Assembly: GCA_002118135.1 (NCBI GenBank)
Contig: BDIU01000344.1
Location: forward strand, 62,001-126,000
DNA from: Trebouxia sp. TZW2008
Lineage: Eukaryota; Chlorophyta; Trebouxiophyceae; Trebouxiales; Trebouxiaceae
Direction: 5' to 3'
DNA length: 64,000 bases
The position numbers and the translations under genes were made by a program. The first letter of the stretch is position 1, and each line of letters begins with the position of its first letter. Positions 48,018 to 58,705 of the stretch are shown piece by piece. Under the pieces are notes generated by a model. That model worked only from the letters and a program-made list of their open reading frames with translations, did no database searches and was not told where the DNA came from.

Positions 48018-49064
48018 GGTTTCTGGAAGTCTGTTGCCAAAATTCTGGGTGTAAAGCAAAGTCTGTCCAGTGCACGCCGGCCTCAGTCGGATGGACAAAC
48101 TGAGCGCACCAACCGCACGCTTGAAGACATGCTTAGGCATTTTGTATCCCCATCACATGATGACTGGGACCTACGCTTGCCATGCTGTGAATTTGCCATC
48201 AACAATGCATGGAATGCGGCAACAGGCAGTACACCGTTCTTCTTGAATACTGGTGCTCATCCTAGGAGTCCAGTCAATGTGAACATTGTATGCAAACTGC
48301 CTGCTGGTGATGCTTTTGTTGGCAGAATAAATGCGGCCATTGCTCGTGCAAAGGACTCTCTGAACTATGCACAGCAGAGGATGAGTAATGACTATAACGC
48401 TAAGCACCGTGATGAGTCATTTCAGGCTGGTGAGTTCGCTTATTTGTCACCTGAAGGTTTGAACGTCTCAACGGGCGGGTCCAGGAAGCTGTTGCCTCGG
48501 CAACTGGGACCCTTTGAAATCACTGAACGCGTAGGCAGACTTGCTTATAAGCTGCTTTTGCCTTCTTCTATGAGCAGAGTGCATCCTGTCTTTCATGTGT
48601 CACTGCTCAAGCGCCCTAAGGATGGTGGCCGCAACTCTGCACCACCTCCTGCAATGCTGCTTGACGGACAGGAAGAGCATGAAATTGACAAGGTTCTTGC
48701 TTGCAGACCCAAGCCTCACAAACGCCAGCCCAACCACTGCAAATATCTGGTCTCTTGGAAGGGTATGGGGCCTGAGGAAAATGAGTGGTTCTCTGAACAT
48801 AAGCTCAGGAATGCTGCTGATGCTGTGCAGGAATTTCGCGACAGACAGTCTCAGAGCAGGCCTGCGCCACGCCTTGGCAGAGCCACAGATACTACGCATG
48901 ATACGCAGCCTGCAAATGCAGCTTCTGCGAAGAAGAAGCGCGGGCGACCTGCTAAGTCCTTATCTGCAACTTCTACACCTGTCAAAAAGCAGAAGAAGAA
49001 GTCTGGACAAGCTGCAGTGCAGAATACAAGGCAGTCAGCTCGCCTACAACAGCAGCGCTCATAA
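48018..49064 (+). pseudogene. Ty3/gypsy integrase C-terminal part with chromodomain (5'-truncated)
   Basis: The open frame starts inside the integrase catalytic core (FWKSVAKILGVKQSLSSA, then RPQSDGQTERTNRTLEDML, which carries the final Glu of the D,D-35-E triad). It continues through the GPFEI / VHPVFHVSLLK region typical of chromovirus integrases into a chromodomain (HEIDKVL…YLVSWKGMGPEENEW). The tail is basic, with an AT-hook-like KKRGRPAKS. Without the first two catalytic acids and all other pol domains it cannot integrate by itself. The first ATG in frame is at 48129. The frame is uninterrupted to the stop at 49064. Confidence 0.92.
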
Positions 49065-49359
49065 GGTTGTTAGGTTTCTTTTGTCCTGCTGTGATAGCTT
49101 GCTATTGCTTTTGCCTTGTTTGAGGTTTGCCTATATCGGCTGGGCTGCTGATCTGTACAATGAGTCCTTTCCTCAGAACTGTGAACTGTTGCTTTGCAGC
49201 CCATGCTTTAGGCTGTGCAACCTCTTTACGCTACGCAATGCAACGCTAGTCGCATCCCAATGCCGGCAGGGTGGCTTGTGCTGTGCTGCAGTGCAGTTCC
49301 CTTATGCTCTCGCTTTGTTGCTGTTCAACTTGGGTAAGTTGAATATAAGTGGGGGGGAA

Positions 49360-49558
49360 TGTAGCAGTGTGCTCTATGCTTTACCCTAGCTGTGGTTATG
49401 GCATCACGTGTCTGATCATAGCTTCATTCTGATTCCTGTCGGGTTGCGGCTATCCAAGGCCAATGCGTGGAGGCTTATCATTAACGATTCCGCTGCGCAC
49501 GCTTGGTCTTGGGTGCCTTCCAGCACCAAGCCACTATTGTAAATCTCACTCTGTTACA
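49360..49558 (+). repeat. 3' long terminal repeat
   Basis: It is the partner of 47817-48015, preceded by a purine-rich tract and ending in 'gttaca'. One substitution relative to the 5' copy was noticed (gctgcgcacg against gctacgcacg). Confidence 0.93.
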
Positions 49559-49608
49559 TGAGTCGACTAATGAAGCAGTTATGGTCGTGAGTAACAAAGC
49601 AAATAACA

Positions 49609-52600
49609 TCACAACTGCCTGCCAACAGACTGATACGAGTCCTGCAGCAACGGTGTCTCCCCAGGAACATAGTTAGCGTAGTGCAGCTTCTCTACAGTTG
49701 TGCCGTCCTGTAGCGTGTGCTGCACGCCATGCACTGGCCCAGTCACATGCAACGGCTGGCTGCCAGCATATGCACCATTACCACTCTGTCCAGCAGTTGG
49801 GCTAGGCTGCTCTGCTGCTGCCTCATTGATGAGTCGCAGCTCTTCCAGATCTTGCAAGACACCTTTGGGCAGGTAGTCCTTGAGATAGGCTGCCTCCTTG
49901 AGCAGACGCTGCCTCTCTTGGCGCACAAGGGCTGCTTGCCTGTCCTGTTCCTCTTGCCCACGTCTCTGTGCCTCTTCCTCAGCCGCCTGATGGCAATGGG
50001 GACCATAATATAATCAACAGCCAAAAGACAACAAAAATCCATGTTAAAACTAGTCATAGTGTCCCTGAATGGCACTTCTGTGCACTGCATAGATTCAGTG
50101 CAAGTTGAGATCAGGTGCAAGCCATGGACAGAAGCACAGCGGTGTTGTAAAGCAGAGGTGGAATGGTGCAGCATGAAGAGCTCAGAGCTGCATCAAGGCA
50201 AACATGCATGGTTGTGCAGCTTGCTTTATGCTCTGATCTGAATGTTGTGCAGCCAATGCTTCAAGCACTCACATGTAAGCCAGCAGCATCCATGCCAGCA
50301 GCAACATACATGAGGGTGCAGAAATGTACCACGGCAGCCCTCATGCACTTCCCTCTTGTGCTGGATGGGGCGTTACCATCAGCTTGTACCATGGCATTCA
50401 TGCCGGCATTAGGTCACATGAACATGCAGGAACGTAACTTGGCAGCCTTGCGCAATGCCCTCGTTTGGTGGCAACAAAACATCTGAGGGTGTAGAAAACG
50501 TACCATGGCAGCCTCATACATTTCCCGCTTCTGCTGGATGAGGTGTTCTACCTCCCTTGCATGCTGAGCCACCTTCAGGCGCCGCTTCTGGGCATTCATC
50601 TGCTCCAGCCGGTCCTGCTCTGCAAATTTCTCCATGGTCTGCCGCCTGAACTCATCCTCTTCTGCTTTCTCTCTGGCTGCCCTCTCAGCCTACATGTTAC
50701 AGGAGAATGTAAACTCAAGAAACAGGTGACTAATAAGAAAAGCCAGCCCTGCTGTGTGGACTTCTTCATAGTCTGCCACCTGAACTCATCCTTTTCTGCT
50801 TTCTTCCTGGCTGCCCTCTCAGCCTACATGCCATAGCAGAGTCTGATCTCAGTTGCTCACCTATTTGAGATCAGTACCCCAGGTTACTTCATGAGCCCCG
50901 CTCTGCATACTTCTGTACAGTCTGCCGCCTGAAACAATTCTGTCCTGCCTTCCTGCTGGCTGCCCTCTCAACCTACATTTGGTGTGCTGCTGCAAAGATG
51001 GCACAATTCCGCTTTCATAGCATTTGACTACTAGTAGGGGTCCTCCTCACATTATGGCTTTAGGTCAAGACAGTCAGAGGGCTGTGGGCACAGCAAGGCT
51101 GCGCCACATTGTATTTGTTGGACGTATTTGTCAGACAGCAGCTACATGACAGCACTGACTATAGCAGCAGTCACAATATTTGGGCAAGCACACAAGACAG
51201 ATGGGTTGTGCACAACAGCAGTTGGGGCTTGCCTTGAGCTGCATCTGCTTCTGGTTGGCTGCCAGCATGTCCAGCCTTGCCTGCTCCTGCTTCTGCCTCC
51301 GAGCCTCAGCCTCACTGCAACACCACAATTCTGTCTTATGCATTACATGCAAACACAAACAGTAGTGCAAGAGATCCAAGGAGCCTCACTGCAGCATTAT
51401 AGCATTGCCATTGCAAAGTGCTCATAGGACCTTTGCATGGCAATGATCGCGTGAGGCTGATGGGCAACCACAACAACATCTCATGCCTGATGACATGGTA
51501 AAGGCCTAACACAACAATTGTCCTCAGGAGCGTAGGTGGCCATCAATGAGTATCATGCTTGATTGGCCAGAGCCAGGCAGGGCGTTTTCAGGAAAATGCG
51601 TGGGAGATGTCTACTGTTGCATGCACTGTACAAGTGCTATGACGGATTGGAGTGCTTTGTGCTGATGGGCAGCATGACTATGGCATGTCTTGTGGCGGCT
51701 GCTGCGTATTTGCAACATAGCACAAATGTTGCAGCTTGCAACTACCCTGGCAACATGCGGCGAAGCAAAAGGTTGTCTTGACAAGAACGTACGGTTCCTT
51801 CCCATGTCACAGCATTTGTGCTAGAGTCTGTAGTACATCGTGGTCAAGAAATTGGGCTACGAGTACCTTCTTGATCTTTCAGCCTCTTCTTCAGCTCTGA
51901 GCAGGTTGATAAGGCGGTCCTCTTCTTCACGGGCAGCGGCCTCAGCCTGGGCCTGCTCCTTGAGCTGCTGGTAGATGCGGTCCGCCACCTCCTGCTTGCC
52001 AGCTTTGCGCGCTGCCTCTTCATCTTCCCTGGTCTGACGCTCCCTCAGGTACTGCTGGATCCTGCACTCAAGCATTGCCTTTCATTCCAGACTTCGCCAG
52101 CAGCAGGGGCTTGCCTGGCGTCTTCAGCAGAAGTTTTCTAACTGTGCTGCTTCAAGCAACAGCAACAACAGCAGCAGCAACAGCAGGAGCAACAATAGCA
52201 CTTGAAAATTTTGTACTTTGATAGCAGCAGCAGCAGAAGCAGCAGCAGGAGCAGCAGCAGTGGCGACAGCAATGACAATGGCAAGCACAGCATACAAACG
52301 AGTGGAGGCAAATGGGGATGTTCCTAAGACTTTAGCGCCTAGCTGCTCTTGGTAGCTCTGCTTCAAGCATTAGCAGCAGCAGTACCAATAGCAGCAGTAT
52401 CAGCAGTAGCAACAGCTTCAGCAATTGAGGTAGCAACAGCAGCAGCAACAGAAACACCAACAGCAGTAGCCACAGCCACAGTGGTAGCAACAGCAGTAAC
52501 AGCAGCAGCAGCATGTCCAACAACAGAAGCTGGAGGGGGAACGTGCCTTTTCAGCATCTAGCTGGTCTTGACAGCGCTGCTTCAGGCAATAGCAGCAGCA

Positions 52601-55298
52601 GCAGCAGCAGCAACAACAGAAATACCAACAGTATTGGCAGCAACAGCAGAAGGAGCAGCAGCAACAAAACTGGAGTCGTAACGTGCCTGGCATCTTCAGC
52701 GTCGAGCTGGTCCTGGCGGCGCTGCTTGAGAGTTTGCTGCTCCTGCAGGAAGGACTGCACGTACTCCCTTGTGGCCTCCTGCTCAGCCCGCCGCGCTGCC
52801 GCCTCCTGCCGGTCCTCTTCCTCAATCCTGGCTACCACTGCATCTATCTGGGCACGCTCCTTGGCAAACGCCTCCTGCATGCACAGTGCAACAAACATCG
52901 GTGGCAGGTGGATTGTGTCCTGTGTTGCTTTGTTGGCTGGGCACAGGCAGCGTATCAATCTACAACTGGACCGCAGTTGTGCAGGCGACAACAGGGCAGT
53001 GCAAGCTACAGATGTTTGCAATGGTCATGTGCCTTGCAGTTTGTCGGAACAACACCGCATGGTCGATAATTCACAGGATCTGTTTGAATGTGGTTTTGCA
53101 ACAAGCATGGAACGCACAGCAATGATCTGATGACTTGCTGCCAGATTGATGCATGCTGCAGTAGGCATGCAGCATGGTATTTGAGCAACATGTGGCAGGA
53201 CTCACAATGGGCATGCACAGCGTAGCAGAGTGAACTGCTGCCGACACGTGATAGAACAGACTGGTGAGCATGCACAGCATGACAGCAGTATGCAGTGGTG
53301 GTGACCTGCTGCTGCATTTGCAGGATCTGCCTCTCCTTCATCTGCTCCTCCAGCTCAATGCGCGCCTTGCTGCTGTTAGCTTTGCGCTCAGCCTCAGCAG
53401 CAGCGGTCGCCTGCAGAGCCTGCATCATGCAATTTCATGTACTTGGGTTCTCTTAGGTTTTGTGTGAACAATCTTTGCTGCCTTGCTGCTGTTGGCTTTG
53501 CGCTCAGCCTCGGCAGCAGCCGCAATCGCTTGCAAAGCCTGCATCAAGAGTCACGCTGAGCCCAACCCGTGACTGTTGGGCCAGCGGAAGTCGTGCAGAC
53601 AACTTGCCATGTTGTTAGACCAGTGCAGGGTGCCAGATAGCTGTATGCTCTTTGCAAGCGTGACATGGGTGCCACGTTAGCAATGCCATCTGTCTGAAGT
53701 CAGGTTTGTTGACACTGCTGCGAGGTACAAGTGTTCAATGCCGTTGCAATGCCCTACATGGACTCTGTTGTGCAGCCAGCCCATTTTGACCTGAGCCCAC
53801 CCTGGCAGCTCATATAGCTACTTCTTGATTTTGTAGAACCATTGCGTTGATGCTCTGCAAGACATGACTTCAAGCATACCTCTCCATAGCAGACATTACC
53901 TAGCTCACACAGCAGACACCTTCCTGTGATGCACTGTTGCACAACACAACACAGCCCCAACAAAAAATCCCTACAGGACACATCACTGCCTGCAATGCAA
54001 GCAGTGAGGAGCACACATCATGCCAAAGCAAGCGGTTGTGCCTTTTCAAGCATAGCTGCAAATCTGCCAACCTGCATCCTTTGATGGTCCATGGCCTGAT
54101 CCAGGGCTTGGTCATATTCCCGCTCCCTCTCTTGCATCATCTGATGCTCTTGCAGCTGCATTGCGCGTCCCATGACCACCTTGGCAGTCTTGATTTTGTC
54201 CTGTGAGAGTGCAACACACATTGTTTGTCTCCCCTTGTCTCTTCAGTACCCTGACTGTGGCTCAGTTCTTGAAGCCCATATGCACAGAACTGTGTCCAGC
54301 AGCAGCAGCAGCAGCAGCAGCAGTAGCACTAGCAGCAGCAGGATCAGCAGCAGCAACAGCAGTAGCGTGAGTAGTGTCTGCTGTCCCGAAAGGATACAAT
54401 GCTGTCATGTATGAGAAGAGCCATCTAGGCACACTAGCAGAGCATGTCACCTGCAAGTCTCGCAGCTCAGCGCTCTCATTGCGCAGCTGCTGCAGCTCCT
54501 TTGCACTCCTCTCTGAGTCAAGCATACGCTGTTGCAAAACAGCAGCTATCCGCTCTTCCTCCTCAGCTTTGGTTCGAGACAGCTGATGCATGTGCAGAGC
54601 CTACACAAGACAGGTACCCTTAGGCCCATTGGGTTCAGGAGGGCAAAGTCATCTTCTGCTGTATGGACACTGCATGCAAGGGACTTCTCTTTGTAACAAT
54701 CATGCAGTTGGGACTCATTCTTGGCATTCAGACTGCAGCAGCAAGGTCATTTTTATGATGTGCTCGGTGGTGATTGGTACGGCTGTCAGCAAAAGACATC
54801 AAAGTGAAAACTTCCCAGTGTCTCACCTGCTGTCTGCTCTGCAACAAGGCATACTCTGCCTGCCGCTCCTGTGCTTCACGCTGCCTGCTGCGCCCTTCAA
54901 TTTTCGCAGCAGCTGCAGAGGCTGTGTCAATGGCTTTCTGCTGCTCATAGTACCTGCATGTAGACTGCAGGTCAGCCTCATGTGGTGAAGCACATTGGCA
55001 AGGCAGCAATTGCAGTGCTGACTGGCCTACTTTGACAGCTCTTGACGAGCAAAGTCTTGCTCTCTTCGCTTCTGCTCATGGTTTTGTTGGGCTGCACACA
55101 TTGGCAGTTGTCAGAAAGCACATGTGAGCTGTGTAGTGCGTTGCCTTTGCACGCAGTTCACCTTTGAGCAGGCTGTACCGCGCCACCGACGTCTGCAGCA
55201 GTCACAGCAACTTGTAAATGCCACACATAGATGCCGTGGCGCGCAATCAGCAGTTCAGACGAAGGACGACGCACTGCAAGCGTCCAGCGACTTACCAT
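49609..55298 (-). CDS. MNS1: MNS1/FAP127-like axonemal coiled-coil protein (TPH domain)
   Basis: MNS1 is a trichohyalin/plectin-homology coiled-coil protein found inside doublet microtubules of cilia. The start codon stands alone in exon 1 (55296-55298), followed at once by a GTAAG donor. Exon 2 is 55162-55192 (TSVARYSLLK), exon 3 is 55031-55091 (QQNHEQKRREQDFARQELS), and exon 4 lies near 54828-54956 (YYEQQKAID…). Further heptad-rich exons lie at about 54450-54597, 54070-54200, 53310-53425, 52700-52875, 51868-52070, 51230-51320, 50505-50635, 50638-50692 and 49609-49990. The C-terminal RQRLLKEAAYLKDYLPKGVL closely matches the animal MNS1 end (RLLKEHA…LLGYLPKGV). EKFAEQDRLEQMNAQKRRLK is also typical. 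The stop is at 49609. Introns hold several exon echoes and CAG arrays. Confidence 0.82.
50325..50480 (-). repeat. Exon echoes in an MNS1 intron
   Basis: Copies of the edge 'taccatggcagcctcataca' (real at about 50502-50521) recur at about 50329 ('taccacggcagccctcatgc') and about 50434 ('taacttggcagccttgcgca'), with shared following sequence (cttccctcttgtgctggatg against tttcccgcttctgctggatg). Confidence 0.7.
50770..50980 (-). repeat. Two exon echoes upstream of an MNS1 exon
   Basis: The real piece at 50638-50692 (tctgccgcctgaactcatcc … gctgccctctcagcctacat) recurs at about 50772-50828 (close) and 50920-50976 (diverged). Each copy ends in the same acceptor-like 'cctacat' on the plus strand. 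Confidence 0.8.
52080..52700 (-). repeat. Tandem exon echoes with CAG expansions in an MNS1 intron
   Basis: The real exon edge (about 52685-52740: cgtgcctggcatcttcagcg, then tcgagctggtcctggcggcg and ctgcttgag) recurs at about 52541-52585, 52335-52370 and 52113-52155. Each keeps 'agctggtc'- and 'ctgcttcaagca'-like blocks. Each copy then runs into its own CAG-rich array (52155-52265, 52370-52520, 52585-52672). Confidence 0.8.
53480..53545 (-). repeat. Exon echo in an MNS1 intron
   Basis: It repeats the start of the exon at about 53310-53425 with its acceptor 'gatgcag'. The translation is QALQAIAAAAEAERKANSSK against QALQATAAAEAERKANSSK. Most codon changes are silent, apart from one Thr-to-Ile change and one added Ala codon. 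Confidence 0.85.
54297..54366. repeat. CAG-type triplet array in an MNS1 intron
   Basis: About 70 bp of 'agc/agt' triplets. It is non-coding on either strand as judged by the surrounding intron. Confidence 0.85.
54681..54755 (+). repeat. Possible diverged 'aaggaca' repeat in an MNS1 intron
   Basis: It keeps 'acttctctttgtaa', 'gttgggac' and 'attcagactgcag' in the same order as the other copies, but lacks the aaggaca units. Confidence 0.4.
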
Positions 55299-55827
55299 GC
55301 TAACAGCAAGCGCAATTCACGGCAACGCTGCTAGTGTGCAGCGCTGCAAGGCTCTACGAACCGCAACGCATGCAGCTACGTTTGTCAAAACGGCTGACTG
55401 TTGATGCCTGACACGCTGGGGCACTGCTCAGCAACACGGGCTTGAGAAAGTGCAAGCTCGAGGACTTCGCTCGCACAAGGTGGTGTTTCAGCTTGCGTTC
55501 CCTCACTTGTGCTCAAGTCAGCGGGAGAAGCCAAGTCGAGGTAACCTAAATGTCTATGGCTGTGGGCTTCGCACACTTCTTCTGCATGCTGGCTTGCTGC
55601 AAGTTTTTGGACTGCATGCAACAGCATGGGCTAAGACAGCGCTCGATTGCTTTGCCCATTGCACTATTGGCGCCAGTAACAAATGGCCAGATCAGGTGCA
55701 GACGCATTGCGCCTATCAGCTCACACAGCATAAATGAAGCACAGGACATTTCAACTGGCCATCTCAACCTGTTTGAGATCATCATGGTCAATGCTCAGGG
55801 AGTACGCTCGATCATAGTTTGACAGGA
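55299..55827. promoter_or_regulatory. Region between PWWP 3' end and MNS1 start
   Basis: It should hold the MNS1 promoter and 5' UTR. Open frames of 80-90 codons exist on both strands (55385-55627 minus, 55550-55822 plus), but they overlap antisense and resemble nothing known to me. Confidence 0.4.
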
Positions 55828-58098
55828 TCACGAAGTAGGGCGAGGCACGTAGCCCAGCTGTGCAGCAACTGAGCCAAAGCCACCTAAGCAAACTGCACTT
55901 GCTGTTGCAAAAGGTGAACCAGCAGGTGGGGACAAGCCAAGATGCCTGAGAATCTTCAGTCGGCGTGCCGTGACTGCCCTGTGCCTAGCATGCTCAGCTG
56001 CTACAGGGTCACTGTATTGCCTCTTGCCTCCAGACTTGCGAGCACCCTTGTTGTTGAGGTCTTTCTGGTCATCCACTTGTTTGCCACCTTTAGCAGCTGC
56101 TTTCAATCTGGCTTTTTCTTGCTCTGCAAGAGATTCTTGCAGCGTCACAGTGAACCCATGTGGAAGCTCCCCAGTCAACTGCAGACAGCCAATTGACATG
56201 ATTGTTGTGCTGTTGCTGCATTGTGCTAGTCTCAGCTTGCTCATCCCATTCACCCATCTGACAGTGTAAAGCCAAACAGAATTGCAACTGCATTAGTGAC
56301 CAAATGGTACACATGGCTGTGATAATGATTGACAAGCTTAGCGTTTGAAGATCTGACCTGTGTGTACACACTGCAATTTGGTGCATCGCGATGCAGCACA
56401 AGGCATTGCTTCATCTATGCAATCATCAAGACAGTGAACCAGCTGTTTGGGAAGCTGAGCAACTCAAGGAGAAAATGCCGAAATGTTACTGCATCATTTT
56501 CTGCTGGAGGTTTCAATGGGTTTGCGCGTCCCTGTCAGACCTCACGACCAGCAGTGGTCGCAGCAACACTGTGACCTTGGTGCAGAATGATGTCGTATCA
56601 CCCTCAGTGTCAGGTTGCCAGTTGTACTATGAACAAGCCAAGTAACAGATACCTGAAAATGCTTTGCCTCTGTCACTCCCCTTTGGAATTCTGGCAGTCT
56701 GCTGTTTGCAGCATGCTCCATATGTTCCTCATCAAAGGGCTCAATAGCCCGCTTGCTTTCAATCCATGAGAAGCTATATGTGCCAAAGAAGCGTACAGGA
56801 ACTGCACCCAACCTAGGTGGCTCCTCTCCCTCAGGAATATAGCTGTGTGTCATGTCTAGCACCTGCAACATATCTTGTTGAAATTGTATGTTCATGAATG
56901 CCAGGATGAGTGTGTAGGCAGGAACAAGCTAGACAAGAGCTGCATCGTTATATTGGCTTGTGAAACACCGCAAGCAGGCAAGTGAGGGTGTAGGCTCCCG
57001 TTACACACAATGATGAAGACTTCGAAAAGACCACCTCCAGGGAAGGACAATGCAATTGGGACCAATCACTGCATGCTGACTGCAGTGGTACTTATAAGTA
57101 CAAACAACCAATGTACAGAACCTTTTTTTGGTGACCAAAGCAGCTTTTATGAAGGAAACACACCGTACCTCAGCAGGCCACCAGGGGTATCTGGCCAGTT
57201 TGGCCCACACAACCTTGCCAGAGGGCGGTGGGTTCAACGCCTGGGGTACCTCATCAAAACCATTGTCGGGTGAAGCTGTTTCTGGTTCAATGTGCTGTGT
57301 TTGGGCAGCAGCAGCAGCAGGCTGAACTGCTGATGTTGCTGCCTGAGATGAGACTGGTCTGGGCACTGAAGCAGTGCCTGTGTCAGCTGACGCCACTGGG
57401 TTGGTGAGGGCTGAACAGGAACGCATTGACTGGGGGATTGCCATAGGCTTGACAGCTTGAACAGGCTGAGCAACATGGTGAGAGGGCACCTGAGCTTGCG
57501 ATGATAGTGCTGGAGCTGCTTGAGTTGCAGGCTGTGGGATGCCAATACGTGATGTCAAAGCATGGGGTTGAAATGACAGACTGGCCGGACCTGAAAATCT
57601 GGTCAATACTGGCTGCTCGCTATGTGCAGGCTGCGGCTGAGCTGCTAGCTGCTGACTCAGTGCAGCTGTCTGTGCTGGCACAGGCTGCTGCTGTGAGGGC
57701 AGTGATGGCACAAGTTGCTGTAAGTGATGATGTGAGGCCTGTGGACCTGACTGTGCAACTTGATGATTCCCAAGAGCATGGACAAAACTGTCAAGGCTGA
57801 AGCCTCCCTGCAGCGGAGCTGACTGCTGATGGCGCTGCAGAAGTGCCTGGTACCTTTGTTCTGGGGTGGCCAGCTGCACTGGGAACTCAAATTGGCTAGC
57901 TGCGTTCAGCTGAGCCCGGGGCAGCAGCTGCTGCTGTAGTTGCTGCTGGAGCTGCTGTTGGTACAGGTTGACATTAAGTGGCAAGCCTGAAGATGGTACT
58001 GAACTTGTGGGTTGAGTAGCTTGCTGAGGGAGGCTGCTTTGGATCTGTGCCAAACCCTCAGTAGCAGCTGTTGCTTGAGAAGACTGAGCCGGTTGCAT
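55828..58098 (-). CDS. PWWP-domain protein with long Gln-rich N-terminus
   Basis: PWWP domains bind methylated histone H3 (often H3K36me) and DNA, so a chromatin role is likely. Exon 1 (57169-58098) encodes about 310 residues. Roughly 270 are Gln/Ser/Pro/Ala-rich and predicted disordered, with runs such as LYQQQLQQQLQQQL. The PWWP core then begins (GKVVWAKLARYPWWPAE). Exon 2 (about 56653-56863) continues it (VPVRFFGTYSFSWIESKRAI). A short exon near 56220-56262 reads MGEWDEQAET. The last exon (about 55828-56180) carries a Lys-rich coiled stretch and ends GYVPRPTS. The aromatic cage residues look present (YPWW, FGTYSFSW). The ATG (58096-58098) is 34 nt from the HUB1 stop. The intron at 56864-57168 contains a copy of a dispersed repeat. 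Confidence 0.85.
57035..57110 (+). repeat. Dispersed 'aaggaca' repeat, partial copy in a PWWP-gene intron
   Basis: It shares 'aaggacaatgcaattgggac', 'caatcactgcatgctgactg' and 'cagtggtac' with the copies at 35460 and 43705. Confidence 0.65.
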
Positions 58099-58132
58099 TC
58101 AACTGCAGCAGCAGCATGAACATGCGGCTGCA

Positions 58133-58426
58133 CTAGTTGTAGTACAGCTCGAGCCCCATGCCGTCGTGGATCTCGTAGTCTGCCAGAGTAATGTGGTCTT
58201 TGTATATGGTGTACCACTTCTGAATGCGAATTTTGTCAGGTCGTGTTCCCGTTTGTGCAGCTACTAGTTTCTTCAGGTCCCCTACAGTGTCGTCCTCGCT
58301 GCGCACGGACTCAAGCGTTAGTCTCACAGCACATAGACCAAGCCGAACAGCCTGAACAATGCAAACTTACTTGCACTTGACCCGAACCTTCTTGCCCAAT
58401 CTGTCGTTCAAAATCACTTCAATCAT
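58133..58426 (-). CDS. UBL5: Ubiquitin-like protein 5 / Hub1
   Basis: Hub1/UBL5 is a ubiquitin-like modifier that binds spliceosomal proteins non-covalently (Snu66 HIND in yeast and plants) and affects splice-site choice. Two exons, 58371-58426 and 58133-58298, join in frame (phase 2, Asn across the junction) to give 73 aa, the length of human UBL5. Hallmarks are [60 protein letters not shown] and the double-tyrosine end LELYYN, with no Gly-Gly. The intron is 72 bp. The start lies 279 bp from the first supported ATG of the divergent dioxygenase gene, and the stop is 34 nt upstream of the PWWP start. Confidence 0.97.
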
Positions 58427-58705
58427 GTTTAAGAAGGAGGGATGCCAAGCAGGCCAGCTTGCAGGGAGGCTGAAACTGCCATTCAAGCTTGCACGCCCTG
58501 CGTACGCGCGCTACAGCTTCTACGCAGGTTTAGTCACAAGCGTGCAGGAACGTGCGAGCTCGTAATCACGTAATGGCTGTTATCCAGCCAGCAAGTCCTC
58601 GAAGTGCAGTACTGTGTGCGACGCTATACGCCTGCTTCAGTTATTTGACGAGCGAAGCCGTTCTGCGTTTGCGTCACGTTTGTATCAGGAGTGAAGCGAT
58701 AGAGA
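58427..58705. promoter_or_regulatory. Short bidirectional promoter region, HUB1 / dioxygenase
   Basis: The two starts face away from each other within 146-279 bp, depending on which dioxygenase ATG is used (58573 or 58706). No TATA-like box is obvious. A CpG-containing stretch (cgtacgcgcgctac, 58501-58514) lies in the middle. Confidence 0.5.

Larger units (their letters stand above)
47817..49558 (+). mobile_element. Internally deleted Ty3/gypsy chromovirus with both LTRs
   Basis: Two 199-bp direct repeats flank a coding remnant. They begin TG, end CA and look almost identical (one difference noticed). A polypurine tract 'agtgggggggaa' lies directly before the 3' LTR. The flanks 'tgact' and 'tgagt' could be a 5-bp target duplication with one mismatch. 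The 5' LTR joins the end of the integrase gene directly, so the primer-binding site, gag, protease, RT, RNase H and most of integrase are missing. The high LTR similarity suggests recent insertion. It sits between the convergent DHHC and MNS1 genes, about 50 bp from the MNS1 stop. Confidence 0.93.

Noticed and set aside
47817..49558. Chromodomain ORF considered as a host chromatin gene
   Set aside because: LTRs, polypurine tract and integrase sequence upstream in the same frame show it is retroelement-derived. Host use would need expression evidence.
55385..55822. Antisense pair of 80-90 codon frames between MNS1 and PWWP
   Set aside because: Overlapping, unmatched and located where promoter and UTR are expected.
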